The notes beneath the pieces were generated by a model. It was given only the letters and a program-made list of their open reading frames with translations. It was not told the DNA's origin and searched no databases. This document shows positions 54,359 to 63,395 of a DNA stretch of 64,000 nucleotides, in pieces. Positions within the stretch are counted from its first letter, which is position 1, and each line of letters begins with the position of its first letter. The translations under genes and the position numbers were made by a program. The stretch lies in the NCBI RefSeq assembly GCF_002240225.1, contig NZ_CP022584.1, forward strand, positions 2,887,501-2,951,500, given 5' to 3'. Source of the stretch: Paenibacillus physcomitrellae (GTDB lineage Bacteria; Bacillota; Bacilli; Paenibacillales; Paenibacillaceae).

Positions 54359-54979
54359 TTATTGGTTCCCCGCCGCCAGACGCAGGAAATTGTCCAGCAG
54401 CTGCATGCCCAGTTGCCCGCTCTTCTCGGGATGGAACTGCATCCCGAACACGTTGCCGTGACCGACGATTGCGGTCACGGGGCGCCCGTAATCGGTGACC
54501 GCGATCAGGTCACCGGGCCGCTCCGCCAGCGCGTGATAGGAGTGCACGAAGTACACGTGCCCTTCCGCGAGGCCGCGGAGCAGCGGGCTTTCCGGCTGCC
54601 GGAACTCCAGCCGGTTCCAGCCCATGTGCGGCACCTTCAGCGTGCCGCCTTCAAACCGCACCACCCGGCCGGGCAGCAGCCCGAGGCCGGCGTGCGTGCC
54701 GTGCTCTTCTCCTTCGTTGAAGAGCAGCTGCATGCCGAGGCAAATGCCGAGCAGCGGTGTCCCGCTCTCTGCAGCCTGCCTCGTCACAGCGTCCAGTCCG
54801 CTCGATCGCAAATGCTCCATCGCGTCCCCGAAAGCGCCGACGCCCGGCAGCAGCACGCCGTCCGCGCCCAGAATCACCTCAGGGTCGGCGGTTACCACGC
54901 CTTCGCCGCCCAGGCGCTCGATCGCCTTGCTAACGCTGTGCAGGTTGCCGAGGCCGTAATCGACGATTGCAATGGCCAT
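54359..54979 (-). CDS. hisH: imidazole glycerol phosphate synthase, glutamine amidotransferase subunit
   Basis: Supplies ammonia to HisF. The 206-residue class I amidotransferase has the nucleophile cysteine in LLGICLGMQLLF and catalytic His/Glu in FGMQFHPEKSG. N-terminal IVDYGLGNLHSV is typical. It starts 2 nt after the hisB stop. Confidence 0.96.
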   Translation of the reverse strand: MAIAIVDYGLGNLHSVSKAIERLGGEGVVTADPEVILGADGVLLPGVGAFGDAMEHLRSSGLDAVTRQAAESGTPLLGICLGMQLLFNEGEEHGTHAGLGLLPGRVVRFEGGTLKVPHMGWNRLEFRQPESPLLRGLAEGHVYFVHSYHALAERPGDLIAVTDYGRPVTAIVGHGNVFGMQFHPEKSGQLGMQLLDNFLRLAAGNQ

Positions 54980-54981
54980 GC

Positions 54982-55617
54982 TTACAGCACCCCTTTCGTC
55001 GATGGAACCCCCGTTACGCGCGGATCGATCGAAGTCGCTTCATCCAAAGCGCGGCCCAAAGCCTTAAACACCGCTTCGATCATATGGTGCGTATTCTGAC
55101 CATAATGTACGATCACATGAAGCGTGATCCGGGCTTCCAGCGCCAGCTTCCACAGAAACTCATGCACCAGCTCCGTATCAAACGTGCCTACCCGTGCAGA
55201 AGGATAAGAAGCGCGGTATTCAAAATGCGGACGATTGCTGACGTCAATCACGACCTGTGCCAGCGCTTCATCCATCGGCACAAACACGCTTGCGTAACGT
55301 TTGATGCCTTTTTTATCGCCCAAGGCTTCACGCAGGGTTTGTCCCAGGCAGATGCCGATATCTTCGACCGTGTGGTGGTCGTCGATGTCCACGTCGCCTT
55401 TGGCTTTAACGGTCAAATCGAACTGGCCGTGTTTCGTGAACAAGTCCAGCATATGGTTCAGGAACGGCACGTCCGTTTCAATCGCCGCCTGCCCTGTTCC
55501 ATCCACGCCAAACTTCAGCTGAATATCCGTTTCATTCGTTTTGCGGCTGACACCAGCTGTTCTTGTGTTGTCCTTTGCTTCGCCAGCTCCGTTTGCTCCA
55601 TACATCTCCATCAGCAT
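54982..55617 (-). CDS. hisB: imidazoleglycerol-phosphate dehydratase
   Basis: Step 6 of the pathway, monofunctional. The 211-residue protein has duplicated manganese-binding motifs [35 protein letters not shown] and [24 protein letters not shown]. The N-terminus (about 1-25) is an extension beyond the usual start and may be non-native if a later start is used. It overlaps hisD by 7 nt. Confidence 0.95.
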   Translation of the reverse strand: MLMEMYGANGAGEAKDNTRTAGVSRKTNETDIQLKFGVDGTGQAAIETDVPFLNHMLDLFTKHGQFDLTVKAKGDVDIDDHHTVEDIGICLGQTLREALGDKKGIKRYASVFVPMDEALAQVVIDVSNRPHFEYRASYPSARVGTFDTELVHEFLWKLALEARITLHVIVHYGQNTHHMIEAVFKALGRALDEATSIDPRVTGVPSTKGVL

Positions 55618-56912
55618 GACTCGTTTCCCTCTCCTTCTGCTTTCACCCGGATTTCGATCGCCCGGGCATGCCCTTCCAGCCCTTCCTTCCGGGCCAGCTC
55701 CATAATGTCGTCCGCCGCGCTGAGCAGCGCTTCCTTACTATAATAAATCAAGCTCGATTTCTTGATAAAATCGTCCACGTCCACCGGCGACGAGAACCGC
55801 GCCGTTCCGTTCGTCGGAATGATATGGTTGGGTCCTGCAAAATAATCCCCAACCGGCTCCGAGCTGTACGGACCGAGGAAAATAGCGCCCGCATTCTCGA
55901 TTAGCCCGAGGTAGTTCATCGGATTCTCAACCAGCAGCTCAAAATGCTCAGGCGCAAGCCGGTTAATGGTCCGGATCCCTTCTTCAAGGGAATCGACCAG
56001 CAGGATCGCGCCATAGTCGCGAATCGATGCGCCGGCAATGTCCCTGCGCGGCAGCTCCGCCAGCTGGCGCTCCACCTCGGCCGCGCAGCGCTCCGCGAAT
56101 TCGCGCGAAGGCGTCACCAGAATCGCCGAAGCCATCTCGTCGTGCTCCGCCTGCGACAGCAGATCCGCGGCCACGTAAGCCGGATTGGCATGCTCATCAG
56201 CCAGCACGGCGATTTCGCTTGGCCCGGCGATGCTGTCGATATCGACCACGCCGTAAACCTCGCGTTTGGCCAGCGCGACGTAAATGTTGCCCGGTCCGCA
56301 GATTTTATCGACCGGAGCGATCGTCTCCGTGCCATAAGCCAAAGCGGCAATCGCCTGGGCGCCGCCGACCCGGTAAATTTCGTGTACACCGGCTTCGGCC
56401 GCAGCCACTAGAATGTAAGGGTCAACGCCTTCCTTGCCGCCGGTTGCCGGAGGAGTGACCATAACGATCTCCGGTACGCCAGCCACCTGCGCAGGGATAA
56501 CGTTCATCAGCACGGAAGACGGATAAGCGGCTTTGCCGCCCGGGACATAAACGCCGACCCGCTTCAGCGGCCGGATAATCTGGCCAAGCAGGCTGCCGTC
56601 CGGCTGAAGATCCATCCAGGAATTCCGTTTCTGTCTCTGATGGAAGGCGCGGATGTTCTCCGCCGACGCCTTGATCGACTTGACGAAGGAGGGCTCCACC
56701 TGAGCATACGCAGCCTTCAGCTCGGCTTGCGTAACCCGGAGCTGGCCGGCTTCCAGCCGGGTCCGGTCATGCTGTTCCGTGAAGCGAAGCAGCGCGGCAT
56801 CGCCTTCCTTTTTAACCTGCTGCACGATTTCCTTCACCGCTTCATTCTGCTGCGGCGACCCGTATTCAACCTCCCGCTGAAGCTTGAACTCAGCGCTGGA
56901 TAAGATTTTCAT
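55611..56912 (-). CDS. hisD: histidinol dehydrogenase
   Basis: Last two oxidations to histidine using NAD and zinc. The 433-residue protein carries [68 protein letters not shown] and LAPEHFELL. Starts at ATG 56,912 after GGGGGAG. 110 bp separate it from hisG. Confidence 0.96.
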   Translation of the reverse strand: MKILSSAEFKLQREVEYGSPQQNEAVKEIVQQVKKEGDAALLRFTEQHDRTRLEAGQLRVTQAELKAAYAQVEPSFVKSIKASAENIRAFHQRQKRNSWMDLQPDGSLLGQIIRPLKRVGVYVPGGKAAYPSSVLMNVIPAQVAGVPEIVMVTPPATGGKEGVDPYILVAAAEAGVHEIYRVGGAQAIAALAYGTETIAPVDKICGPGNIYVALAKREVYGVVDIDSIAGPSEIAVLADEHANPAYVAADLLSQAEHDEMASAILVTPSREFAERCAAEVERQLAELPRRDIAGASIRDYGAILLVDSLEEGIRTINRLAPEHFELLVENPMNYLGLIENAGAIFLGPYSSEPVGDYFAGPNHIIPTNGTARFSSPVDVDDFIKKSSLIYYSKEALLSAADDIMELARKEGLEGHARAIEIRVKAEGEGNESC

Positions 56913-57022
56913 ATGTTCTCCCCCTTATACGCTCCCAAAGCTGGAACTAACTCCCCTGTTTACCTGCCCTGATTGCCTATCTTGATTCCTTGGTCTCCTG
57001 CTTGCTTGAAGCTTGTGGCTCT

Positions 57023-57670
57023 TTAAGACTTCTGCAGCCCGGCTGGCGACCCGATCACCTGATACAGCGCATCGCAGAGCGTTTGAATTTCTTTATTTTT
57101 CAACCGATAGCTGACCCTGTTAGCCACTAAACGGCTTGTAATCTCAAAAATTTGGCTTTGCTCCACCAGCCCGTTCTCCCGCAGTGTCTGCCCGGTTTCG
57201 ACCATGTCGACAATCCGGTCGGCCAGACCGATCAGCGGAGCCAGCTCGATCGAACCGTTCAGCTTGATCACCTCAACCTGCTGTCCCTGCTCACGGAAAT
57301 ATTGGGAGGCTACGTTCGGATATTTCGTTGCTACCCGCTGCTGAATGCCCGGCTGCCAGCCCGGCAGGCCGATCACCGACATGCGGCAGCGCGCGATACC
57401 AAGATCGAGCAGCTCATATACATCGCGGCCTTCTTCCATCAGCACATCTTTGCCAACGATGCCGATATCCACTGCGCCATACTCTACATAAGTCGGCACA
57501 TCTACCGGCTTGGCAAGAATAAATTCCATGTTTGCTTCCGGAATCGGAATAACCAGCTTCCTGCCTTCCTCGCCTTCCGGCGGTACCGGCAAGCCCGCTG
57601 CGCGAAGCAGCTCCGCAGCTTTGTTATAGATCCGTCCTTTTGGCATCGCTACTCTTAACCGTTCAGACAC
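57023..57670 (-). CDS. hisG: ATP phosphoribosyltransferase, short catalytic form
   Basis: First step of histidine synthesis from ATP and PRPP. I use GTG 57,670 after GGAGG at 8 nt; an ATG five codons upstream contains that site. The 215-residue protein lacks the C-terminal regulatory domain and so needs HisZ, which is encoded just upstream. Motifs: [34 protein letters not shown] and [18 protein letters not shown]. Confidence 0.95.
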   Translation of the reverse strand: MSERLRVAMPKGRIYNKAAELLRAAGLPVPPEGEEGRKLVIPIPEANMEFILAKPVDVPTYVEYGAVDIGIVGKDVLMEEGRDVYELLDLGIARCRMSVIGLPGWQPGIQQRVATKYPNVASQYFREQGQQVEVIKLNGSIELAPLIGLADRIVDMVETGQTLRENGLVEQSQIFEITSRLVANRVSYRLKNKEIQTLCDALYQVIGSPAGLQKS

Positions 57671-57802
57671 ATCGAGTTCCTCCATTCAACAACTTGCTGT
57701 TATATATCATCGGTTCAACCATTTCTATTTCCTCAAGACCATCATACGGCTCTCAGCATACAACCTCTGATCATACGGCCTATTAGGCCGCCGCCACGTT
57801 GT

Positions 57803-59029
57803 TTAACCTCGTTCACTCACCAGAGAAGCAAAGGTATGGACTGTCTGGTAGCGATTCGCATCCGGACTGGTCCAGGCACCTGCCGCTTCCCTACGGTCTG
57901 TCTCCCGGAGACCAGACCCTCCCTCTAGCAGCCGGGTAACAACCGACTTGCCTTCGCTGCGAAGGCGCCGGGCTTCTGCAAGTCCCTCTTTGCGGTGCTC
58001 GCAGTCGTATTGGATCAGAATCGGCAGTTCCCCATGCTCCTGATCCAGACCGCCAACGAGGTCAAGAATCCGGTTTGTTTTGAGCGAGAAGCCGGTGGCC
58101 GGCACTGAACGTCCAAAACCGTTGAGCAAATTATCATAACGGCCGCCGCTGCAGACCGGGAATCCCAGATCCGCCGCATAGCCCTCGAAAGTCATTCCCG
58201 TATAATAAGTGAAATCCCCGATCATCGTCAGATCGATCAGGACATGCTCGGAGACGCCATAGGCATCAAGCACTTCCCAGATTTTGCACAGATGGTTCAG
58301 CGACCGTTTGGCCAGTTCATGCCCGCTTAGCTCCAGAGCCTGCTGACAGATCTCCATCCCGCCGCGCAGGCGCAGCAGCCCGCTCATGCCTTCTTTCTGT
58401 GCCGGAGTCAGCTGCATCTTGCGGACAGCTTCTCGGAATCCAACATGATCCCGGCCGAGCAGGTAGCCTTTCAATTCTTCCTGATCTTCCTTCCGGCCCG
58501 GGAGGACCTCTTCGAGCAGACCGTTCAGGAAACCGACATGGCCCATCGCGATCTTAAACGATTTGACTCCAGCCGCCTGCAGTGAGGCAATCGCCAGAGC
58601 CAGAACCTCGGCATCGGCATCCGGCGAGTCTTCCCCGACAAGCTCGACGCCGGTTTGGTAGAACTCTGCATCGCGTCCCGCCTCCTCCGAAATGGCCCGG
58701 AACACGTTCGCGTGATAGGACAAACGAAGCGGCAGCGGCTCATCTTTGAGCAGCGAAGATACCACCCGCGCCACCGGCGCCGTCATTTCTGAACGCAGGA
58801 CCAGCGCCTGTCCGCGGTTATTCAGCAGCTTATACAGCTTCTGGTCGGAAGTTGAGCTGGCCACCCCAACCGTATCGTAATATTCCAGCGTAGGAGTCAT
58901 AATTTGCTGGTACCCCCAGCGGTTCATGCAGTCCAGCACCTGGCGTTCAATTCTGCGCAGCCTGGAAACGGCCAAAGGCAAATAATCGCGCACACCGGCC
59001 GGTTTCTCAAAATTTTTCGGCTTGCTCAT
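57803..59029 (-). CDS. hisZ: ATP phosphoribosyltransferase regulatory subunit
   Basis: A 408-residue class II histidyl-tRNA-synthetase paralogue that activates short HisG and binds histidine for feedback control. It has the synthetase-like core (MTPTLEYYDTVG, LRSEMTAPVARVVS, FYQTGVELVGE, SGGRYDNLLNGFG) but not the anticodon-binding domain. First gene of the his operon, downstream of its promoter. Confidence 0.93.
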   Translation of the reverse strand: MSKPKNFEKPAGVRDYLPLAVSRLRRIERQVLDCMNRWGYQQIMTPTLEYYDTVGVASSTSDQKLYKLLNNRGQALVLRSEMTAPVARVVSSLLKDEPLPLRLSYHANVFRAISEEAGRDAEFYQTGVELVGEDSPDADAEVLALAIASLQAAGVKSFKIAMGHVGFLNGLLEEVLPGRKEDQEELKGYLLGRDHVGFREAVRKMQLTPAQKEGMSGLLRLRGGMEICQQALELSGHELAKRSLNHLCKIWEVLDAYGVSEHVLIDLTMIGDFTYYTGMTFEGYAADLGFPVCSGGRYDNLLNGFGRSVPATGFSLKTNRILDLVGGLDQEHGELPILIQYDCEHRKEGLAEARRLRSEGKSVVTRLLEGGSGLRETDRREAAGAWTSPDANRYQTVHTFASLVSERG

Positions 59030-59156
59030 CCTTCCGTCACCTCATCCTTGTTATGCTAATCGGTAAAATCTCTATTTCAATTCAATAGGGCTCCTGCCCC
59101 GCGTTTTTCGTAGTTAGACTTGTTCTTTCTGCCATTCAATTATTCGTCCACATAAT

Positions 59157-59172
59157 CTTTACTATGGTAAAG
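59157..59172. promoter_or_regulatory. 16-bp palindrome in the his leader
   Basis: CTTTAC-TATG-GTAAAG is perfect in both arms and lies 27 bp downstream of the his -10 box, within the transcribed leader. It could be an operator or a small hairpin. No T-box sequence is present in the 370-bp region 59,030-59,401, and nothing else stands out there. Confidence 0.45.
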
Positions 59173-59198
59173 TGTTAACAAAGTAAAGGATACTGTAT

Positions 59199-59227
59199 AT
59201 CCTATCATGTCAGGTATTAACCGTCAA
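59199..59227 (-). promoter_or_regulatory. sigma-A-type promoter of the his operon
   Basis: TTGACG (59227-59222) and TAGGAT (59204-59199) are separated by 17 bp on the minus strand, giving a leader of about 165 nt before hisZ. Confidence 0.65.
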
Positions 59228-59401
59228 TTCCCCGGAAGGGGTTTTGTTCACTCCAGATGGACAGGCTGTCATATCGATCACTGATGGTCCACTCTTTTCC
59301 TCGGGGCGCCCCAGAGCCCATTTGAGGTCCACCAGAAGTCGATTAGAAGCCCCTAGAAGCCCCTGCCTAGTACAAATAGTCAATCCGTTTCGCAAAATGG
59401 C

Positions 59402-60616
59402 TCAAACCGCCGCCGACTTCCCTTGCTGCTCCGCAAGCTCAAGCCGGGTCTTCCGCGCTCCCCCGCCAGGCCGGCTTCCAAGCAGGAAAGGTGCTCCAGG
59501 GATCCATCGGAATGTAAAGGCCGCAACTCCCCAAGCCAGGAACAGACTGACCGGAACCCCCGCCCAAACCCAGATCAGATAGGGCATCGATACCGGATCC
59601 AGCGTATAACGAAATCTCCTGTAGATCAGCAGGAAGATCGGGTGCAGCAAATAGATCGCAAACGAAAGGGCGCCAAGCCTGGCCAGAAACGAAAGTATGG
59701 CCGAGGACGCCTTGCGGTAAACCCAGAACGAAGCCTGCAGCAGGACAAAAGCCGATAGAAACGTATGTATATTCCAGAGTCCCTCATACCACAAGGAATT
59801 GACCCATTTTCCGTAAGCACGGCCATTATGATAAAGCTGAACATGAATGAGGGCGGCGGTAAGACAACCGATCCATAAAGCGGCGGTAAGTCCTTTTTGA
59901 CGCGCGGTTTGCTGCCGAAAGGCACGGGTGAGCCATTCTTTGATGTAATCAAAGTAATACGCTAGAAATGCCCCCAGCAGATAGTAAGACATATAGGTCG
60001 GCGCATAGCTGGCTTTGTTCATTAACTGCAGGTCATATTTATTCCACAGGGCGAATCCCCACTGGATCAGGAAGCCGGCCGGGAGCGCCCAGGCGATCAG
60101 ACGCGGGAATTTTTGAAACAGCAGCAGGAACAAAGGAAACATCAGATAGAACTGTAAGTTGATAAACACGAAATAAAGATGGGTGTACGCTGTCCCGGAA
60201 GCCAGATCCTGGACAAGCCAAACAAGGTGAGAGCTAAAATGGACATTCGGATTAAAAAAGCTCTGCGCCCCGCTGTACATATGCACCACAACGTAATAGC
60301 AAATCGAAGCTGCCGCATAAGGGACGATGATATACAGGAGTCTTTTCTTGTAGAAGCGGGCGATCAGCTCTTTACCGGCAGGTCTGCCCAAATAGTTGTA
60401 GAACAAAACAAAACTGCTTAGAAAGATAAAGCATGGGGTTCCGAATTTAAAGAAGATATTGACCAGGTTAAACCAGTAATAGTAGGGAGAGTTGGCGGCT
60501 TGTCCGCCTGCAGCATAAGAGGTGGCATGAACATGAATCACACCGAGGATGGCAAAAGCACGAAAGAGATCGAGCTCGGGAAGCCTTTCTTTTTTCGCTG
60601 GGTCCTTCACAAGCAT
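59402..60616 (-). CDS. membrane acyltransferase (acyltransferase family 3)
   Basis: The 404-residue protein has about ten transmembrane helices and the family-3 start ELDLFRAFAILGVIHVHATSY with the conserved arginine and histidine. Members O-acetylate sugars in cell-surface polymers or antibiotics. The substrate is unknown. It stands alone between the his operon and an ECF sigma gene. Confidence 0.9.
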   Translation of the reverse strand: MLVKDPAKKERLPELDLFRAFAILGVIHVHATSYAAGGQAANSPYYYWFNLVNIFFKFGTPCFIFLSSFVLFYNYLGRPAGKELIARFYKKRLLYIIVPYAAASICYYVVVHMYSGAQSFFNPNVHFSSHLVWLVQDLASGTAYTHLYFVFINLQFYLMFPLFLLLFQKFPRLIAWALPAGFLIQWGFALWNKYDLQLMNKASYAPTYMSYYLLGAFLAYYFDYIKEWLTRAFRQQTARQKGLTAALWIGCLTAALIHVQLYHNGRAYGKWVNSLWYEGLWNIHTFLSAFVLLQASFWVYRKASSAILSFLARLGALSFAIYLLHPIFLLIYRRFRYTLDPVSMPYLIWVWAGVPVSLFLAWGVAAFTFRWIPGAPFLLGSRPGGGARKTRLELAEQQGKSAAV

Positions 60617-60839
60617 CTACTCCAATCTTTGGGATGGGTTCAATACAAGCGGCAGCTTTGCGGGCGAATTTAGGTGGTTTGAGGCTTTTTGATTAACAAA
60701 ATGAAGAAAATAGCTTCGTTTATGTAACTATTTTACATGATTTAAAACGATTTGCCTTCCCTTCCAGTCTTATTTATAGAATTAGATTTTCAGATTCACA
60801 GGTTTGAAGGATTGCTAAAGAGAGGGGGACATACAAAAC

Positions 60840-61370
60840 GTGCAGGACAACGAGTGGGCTGCCGCCGCGTGTTCAGGGGACGAAGAGGCCTTTAACCGGC
60901 TAATGACTCTGTACAGGCGCAGATTATACGGAATTGCCTACAGCTATGTAGGGAACGAAAATGATGCTTTAGAGGTGCTGCAGGAAGCCGTCTGCCGGGC
61001 CTGGGTCAACTGTGGAAAGCTTAAAAATCCCGCCCTGTTCCTCCCGTGGCTTATCCGGATTACCATCAACTGCTGCATGGATGAATTGAAGCGGCGCAAG
61101 AACCAGGCGCCCGTTCATTTCATCCATGCCGAAGCGGCCGCTGCCGCGGAAATGATGGACGTCCGAAAAGTGGACCTGCTTCAGGCCTTAAGCGGCATGA
61201 AGCCTAAATACCGGCATGCCCTGATGCTCAGATACTATCAGGACATGACCGTGCCGGAAGTCGCGGATGTGCTGGACAAACCGGAAGGGACGATCAAGAC
61301 CTGGCTTCACCAGGGGCTGAAACAGCTCCGCCGCCAATTAACCAACGGAGGTGAACGTTATGACCGATAA
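60840..61370 (+). CDS. ECF-type RNA polymerase sigma factor
   Basis: The 176-residue protein starts at GTG 60,840 after GAGAGGGG. It has sigma region 2 (about 15-85, LYRRRLYGIAYSYVGNENDALEVLQEAVCRAW) and region 4 (about 110-165, MTVPEVADVLDKPEGTIKTWLHQGLKQLRR). It overlaps the following DUF4179 gene by 11 nt, the usual sigma/anti-sigma pairing. A short ATGTAA-N5-TTACAT inverted repeat lies near 60,720-60,740 upstream. Confidence 0.94.
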   Translation: MQDNEWAAAACSGDEEAFNRLMTLYRRRLYGIAYSYVGNENDALEVLQEAVCRAWVNCGKLKNPALFLPWLIRITINCCMDELKRRKNQAPVHFIHAEAAAAAEMMDVRKVDLLQALSGMKPKYRHALMLRYYQDMTVPEVADVLDKPEGTIKTWLHQGLKQLRRQLTNGGERYDR

Positions 61371-62829
61371 TCGAGAGCAGCATGTTATAGCCAGACACTA
61401 TGAGGAAATGCGGGCTAACGAACAGCAGATCGAGGAATACAAGCTGGACCGGGCCGTCCGCCTGGGTCTGGAGCAAGCCCGCCGCACGCGCTCCAGACGC
61501 GGTATTTCAGCTTGTCGTACGCGGATCGGTTACGGCGCACTGGCCGCCGTCCTGCTGACCAGCCTCGCCGCTCTGCTCATCCTCGCCCCCAACCAAAACC
61601 CGGGTGGGAACGCTGCCCAGAAAGGCGTATCAGGCCCCGCCGCTTCTTTAAACCCTGCCGCACAGCCGCCGGATTATGCGATGAAGCAGATTGACTCGCA
61701 TAAGGATTGGAAGAAAGCGCTGGAGCATGGCCTGTATCAGCCGATCAATCAAACGCAGGAGAAGAACGGGTACAGGGTTACGGTGGATGGGGTTTTGGCG
61801 GACAGCAAGGTTGTTATTGTCTTTTATACGGCAGAGAACTTAGAAGGCAACGCCCCCATTAAGCTGATAAGGTCTACCCAACTTAACTTTGGCTCAGAAA
61901 CTGGATCTGTTGGATACGACAATCCTTATTTTGAGTCCGACCCCAAAAAAGCATCCGTTACCTTCGGTAGATTTGAATTTTTTAATGCAGATTCCACAAC
62001 GGATCTAACTCCAGGTACTCTCGCTTTCAGCGGTTATTGGGGAAACGAGGCTTTGCCAGAGGAAGATCAGGCGCTTATGGAATTCTCATTTTCAATTAAC
62101 CCTGAATTAGATAAGGCTGCCGTTGAAAAAACAATTCCCATCAACCAATCTGTGAAGGTGGCAGGGGACACTATTACGATTAAAGATGCACTTATGGGCC
62201 CGCTCCATACCTGGATTGTTGTTGATTTCTCCAAATCGCTTCAACCCATAGAAGATCTGTATCAACCAAAATTGACGATTGGCACCGGGAATAATTTAGT
62301 GCATCTATACGCCTTCCTCAATCTCCCTTATTTAAAAATGAGGAACGAGCCGAATAAGATCGTCCTGCCCTTTGAAGGCGGGATTTACGAGAAGGACACC
62401 TCTACAATCACTTTGATGGCAAATGGAATTGAAAGGTCTACTTTACTAAGTCAGCAGATTACTGTTAATACGGACACGGGACAAATCATTCATGCCCCTG
62501 ATGACCGCTTAAAATTCGAGGGTATCACAAAGCAGGACGGGCAGCTTCTCTTGAGTCTTTCCTTGAAACCCTCCGCCAATGGCGGCGAGAACTATATGAA
62601 ACAGAGCTTCGATTTAAATAGCACCTTCACGGATACAAAAGGTAACGAATTCACCTTCAAAACGCCGTCCAAAACCTCGATTTCAGCGGATGGGACCGCC
62701 AACCAAGTAACGGTCGGACTGGAAGATCGCAAGTATAACCAGCCTTTAACTTTTACAGTACCGTTTTATCAAGGAGCAATTATTGAAAGCCCCATTACCG
62801 TTACAGGTAAAGAAGAGACGGCAAAATAA
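61360..62829 (+). CDS. DUF4179 membrane anti-sigma factor
   Basis: The 489-residue protein starts at ATG 61,360 after GGAGG at 8 nt. A cytoplasmic N-terminal segment of about 60 residues (sigma-binding, charged) is followed by one transmembrane helix (about 62-79, LAAVLLTSLAALLILA) and a large extracytoplasmic region containing DUF4179 (about 120-200) and a second immunoglobulin-like DUF5643-type region. It would hold the ECF sigma at the membrane until an envelope signal releases it. Confidence 0.9.
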   Translation: MTDNREQHVIARHYEEMRANEQQIEEYKLDRAVRLGLEQARRTRSRRGISACRTRIGYGALAAVLLTSLAALLILAPNQNPGGNAAQKGVSGPAASLNPAAQPPDYAMKQIDSHKDWKKALEHGLYQPINQTQEKNGYRVTVDGVLADSKVVIVFYTAENLEGNAPIKLIRSTQLNFGSETGSVGYDNPYFESDPKKASVTFGRFEFFNADSTTDLTPGTLAFSGYWGNEALPEEDQALMEFSFSINPELDKAAVEKTIPINQSVKVAGDTITIKDALMGPLHTWIVVDFSKSLQPIEDLYQPKLTIGTGNNLVHLYAFLNLPYLKMRNEPNKIVLPFEGGIYEKDTSTITLMANGIERSTLLSQQITVNTDTGQIIHAPDDRLKFEGITKQDGQLLLSLSLKPSANGGENYMKQSFDLNSTFTDTKGNEFTFKTPSKTSISADGTANQVTVGLEDRKYNQPLTFTVPFYQGAIIESPITVTGKEETAK

Positions 62830-62876
62830 AAAACAGGAGCACCACAAGGTTTTGAACCTTGCTGTGCTCCTGTTTT
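62829..62876. terminator. bidirectional terminator between convergent genes
   Basis: A stem of about 20 bp (arms 62829-62849 and 62856-62876, with a small internal loop), A-rich before and T-rich after, serves the anti-sigma gene and yvoF. Confidence 0.85.
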
Positions 62877-62906
62877 CATTTTAGTCTGCCGCACGACTTC
62901 ACGGCG

Positions 62907-63395
62907 TCAGCTTTTCCCTGCCTTGATCACCTGCAGCGGATTCCCGCCCACAAACGCCCCGGGCGCTACGTCCGTATGTACGACCGACCCCGCAGCCACT
63001 ACAGCCCCGTCGCCGATCGTCACCCCGGCCAGGATGGTTGAGTTGGCGCCTATCATCACTTCGCTGCCTATTCGTACCTCGCCGAGCCGGTATTCCTTGA
63101 TCAGGTACTCATGCGCCAGAATAGTCGTGTTATAGCCGATAACGCTGTTGTCACCGATGGTGATTTTCTCGGGGAAAAACACATCCACCATCACCATCAG
63201 CCCAAACGCCGTCTGCTTGCCGACCCGCATGCCCAGCACATGCCGGTAAATCCAGTTCTTCAGCGGAAGAATCGGACAATACCGGGCAAATTGAATGAAT
63301 ATGAAATTTCGAATGCCTTTCCATGGACTGACGGTCCGGTAGAGCTGCCACAACGCATTGGGCCCTTCTACCGGATGACGCTCCAGCTTCCTCAC
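62907..63395 (-). CDS. yvoF: hexapeptide-repeat acyltransferase (YvoF-like)
   Basis: The 162-residue protein is a left-handed beta-helix acyltransferase with repeats such as ITIGDNSVIGYNTTILA, VRIGSEVMIGANSTILAGVTIGDGAVVAAGSVV and the terminal VGGNPLQVIK. The GTG start overlaps the ppaX stop by 1 nt. In Bacillus the same pair follows hprK-lgt. The substrate is unknown. Confidence 0.88.
   Translation of the reverse strand: MRKLERHPVEGPNALWQLYRTVSPWKGIRNFIFIQFARYCPILPLKNWIYRHVLGMRVGKQTAFGLMVMVDVFFPEKITIGDNSVIGYNTTILAHEYLIKEYRLGEVRIGSEVMIGANSTILAGVTIGDGAVVAAGSVVHTDVAPGAFVGGNPLQVIKAGKS

Noticed and set aside
59030..59401. T-box riboswitch in the his leader
   Set aside because: The conserved T-box sequence and a following terminator pair are absent on the minus strand.
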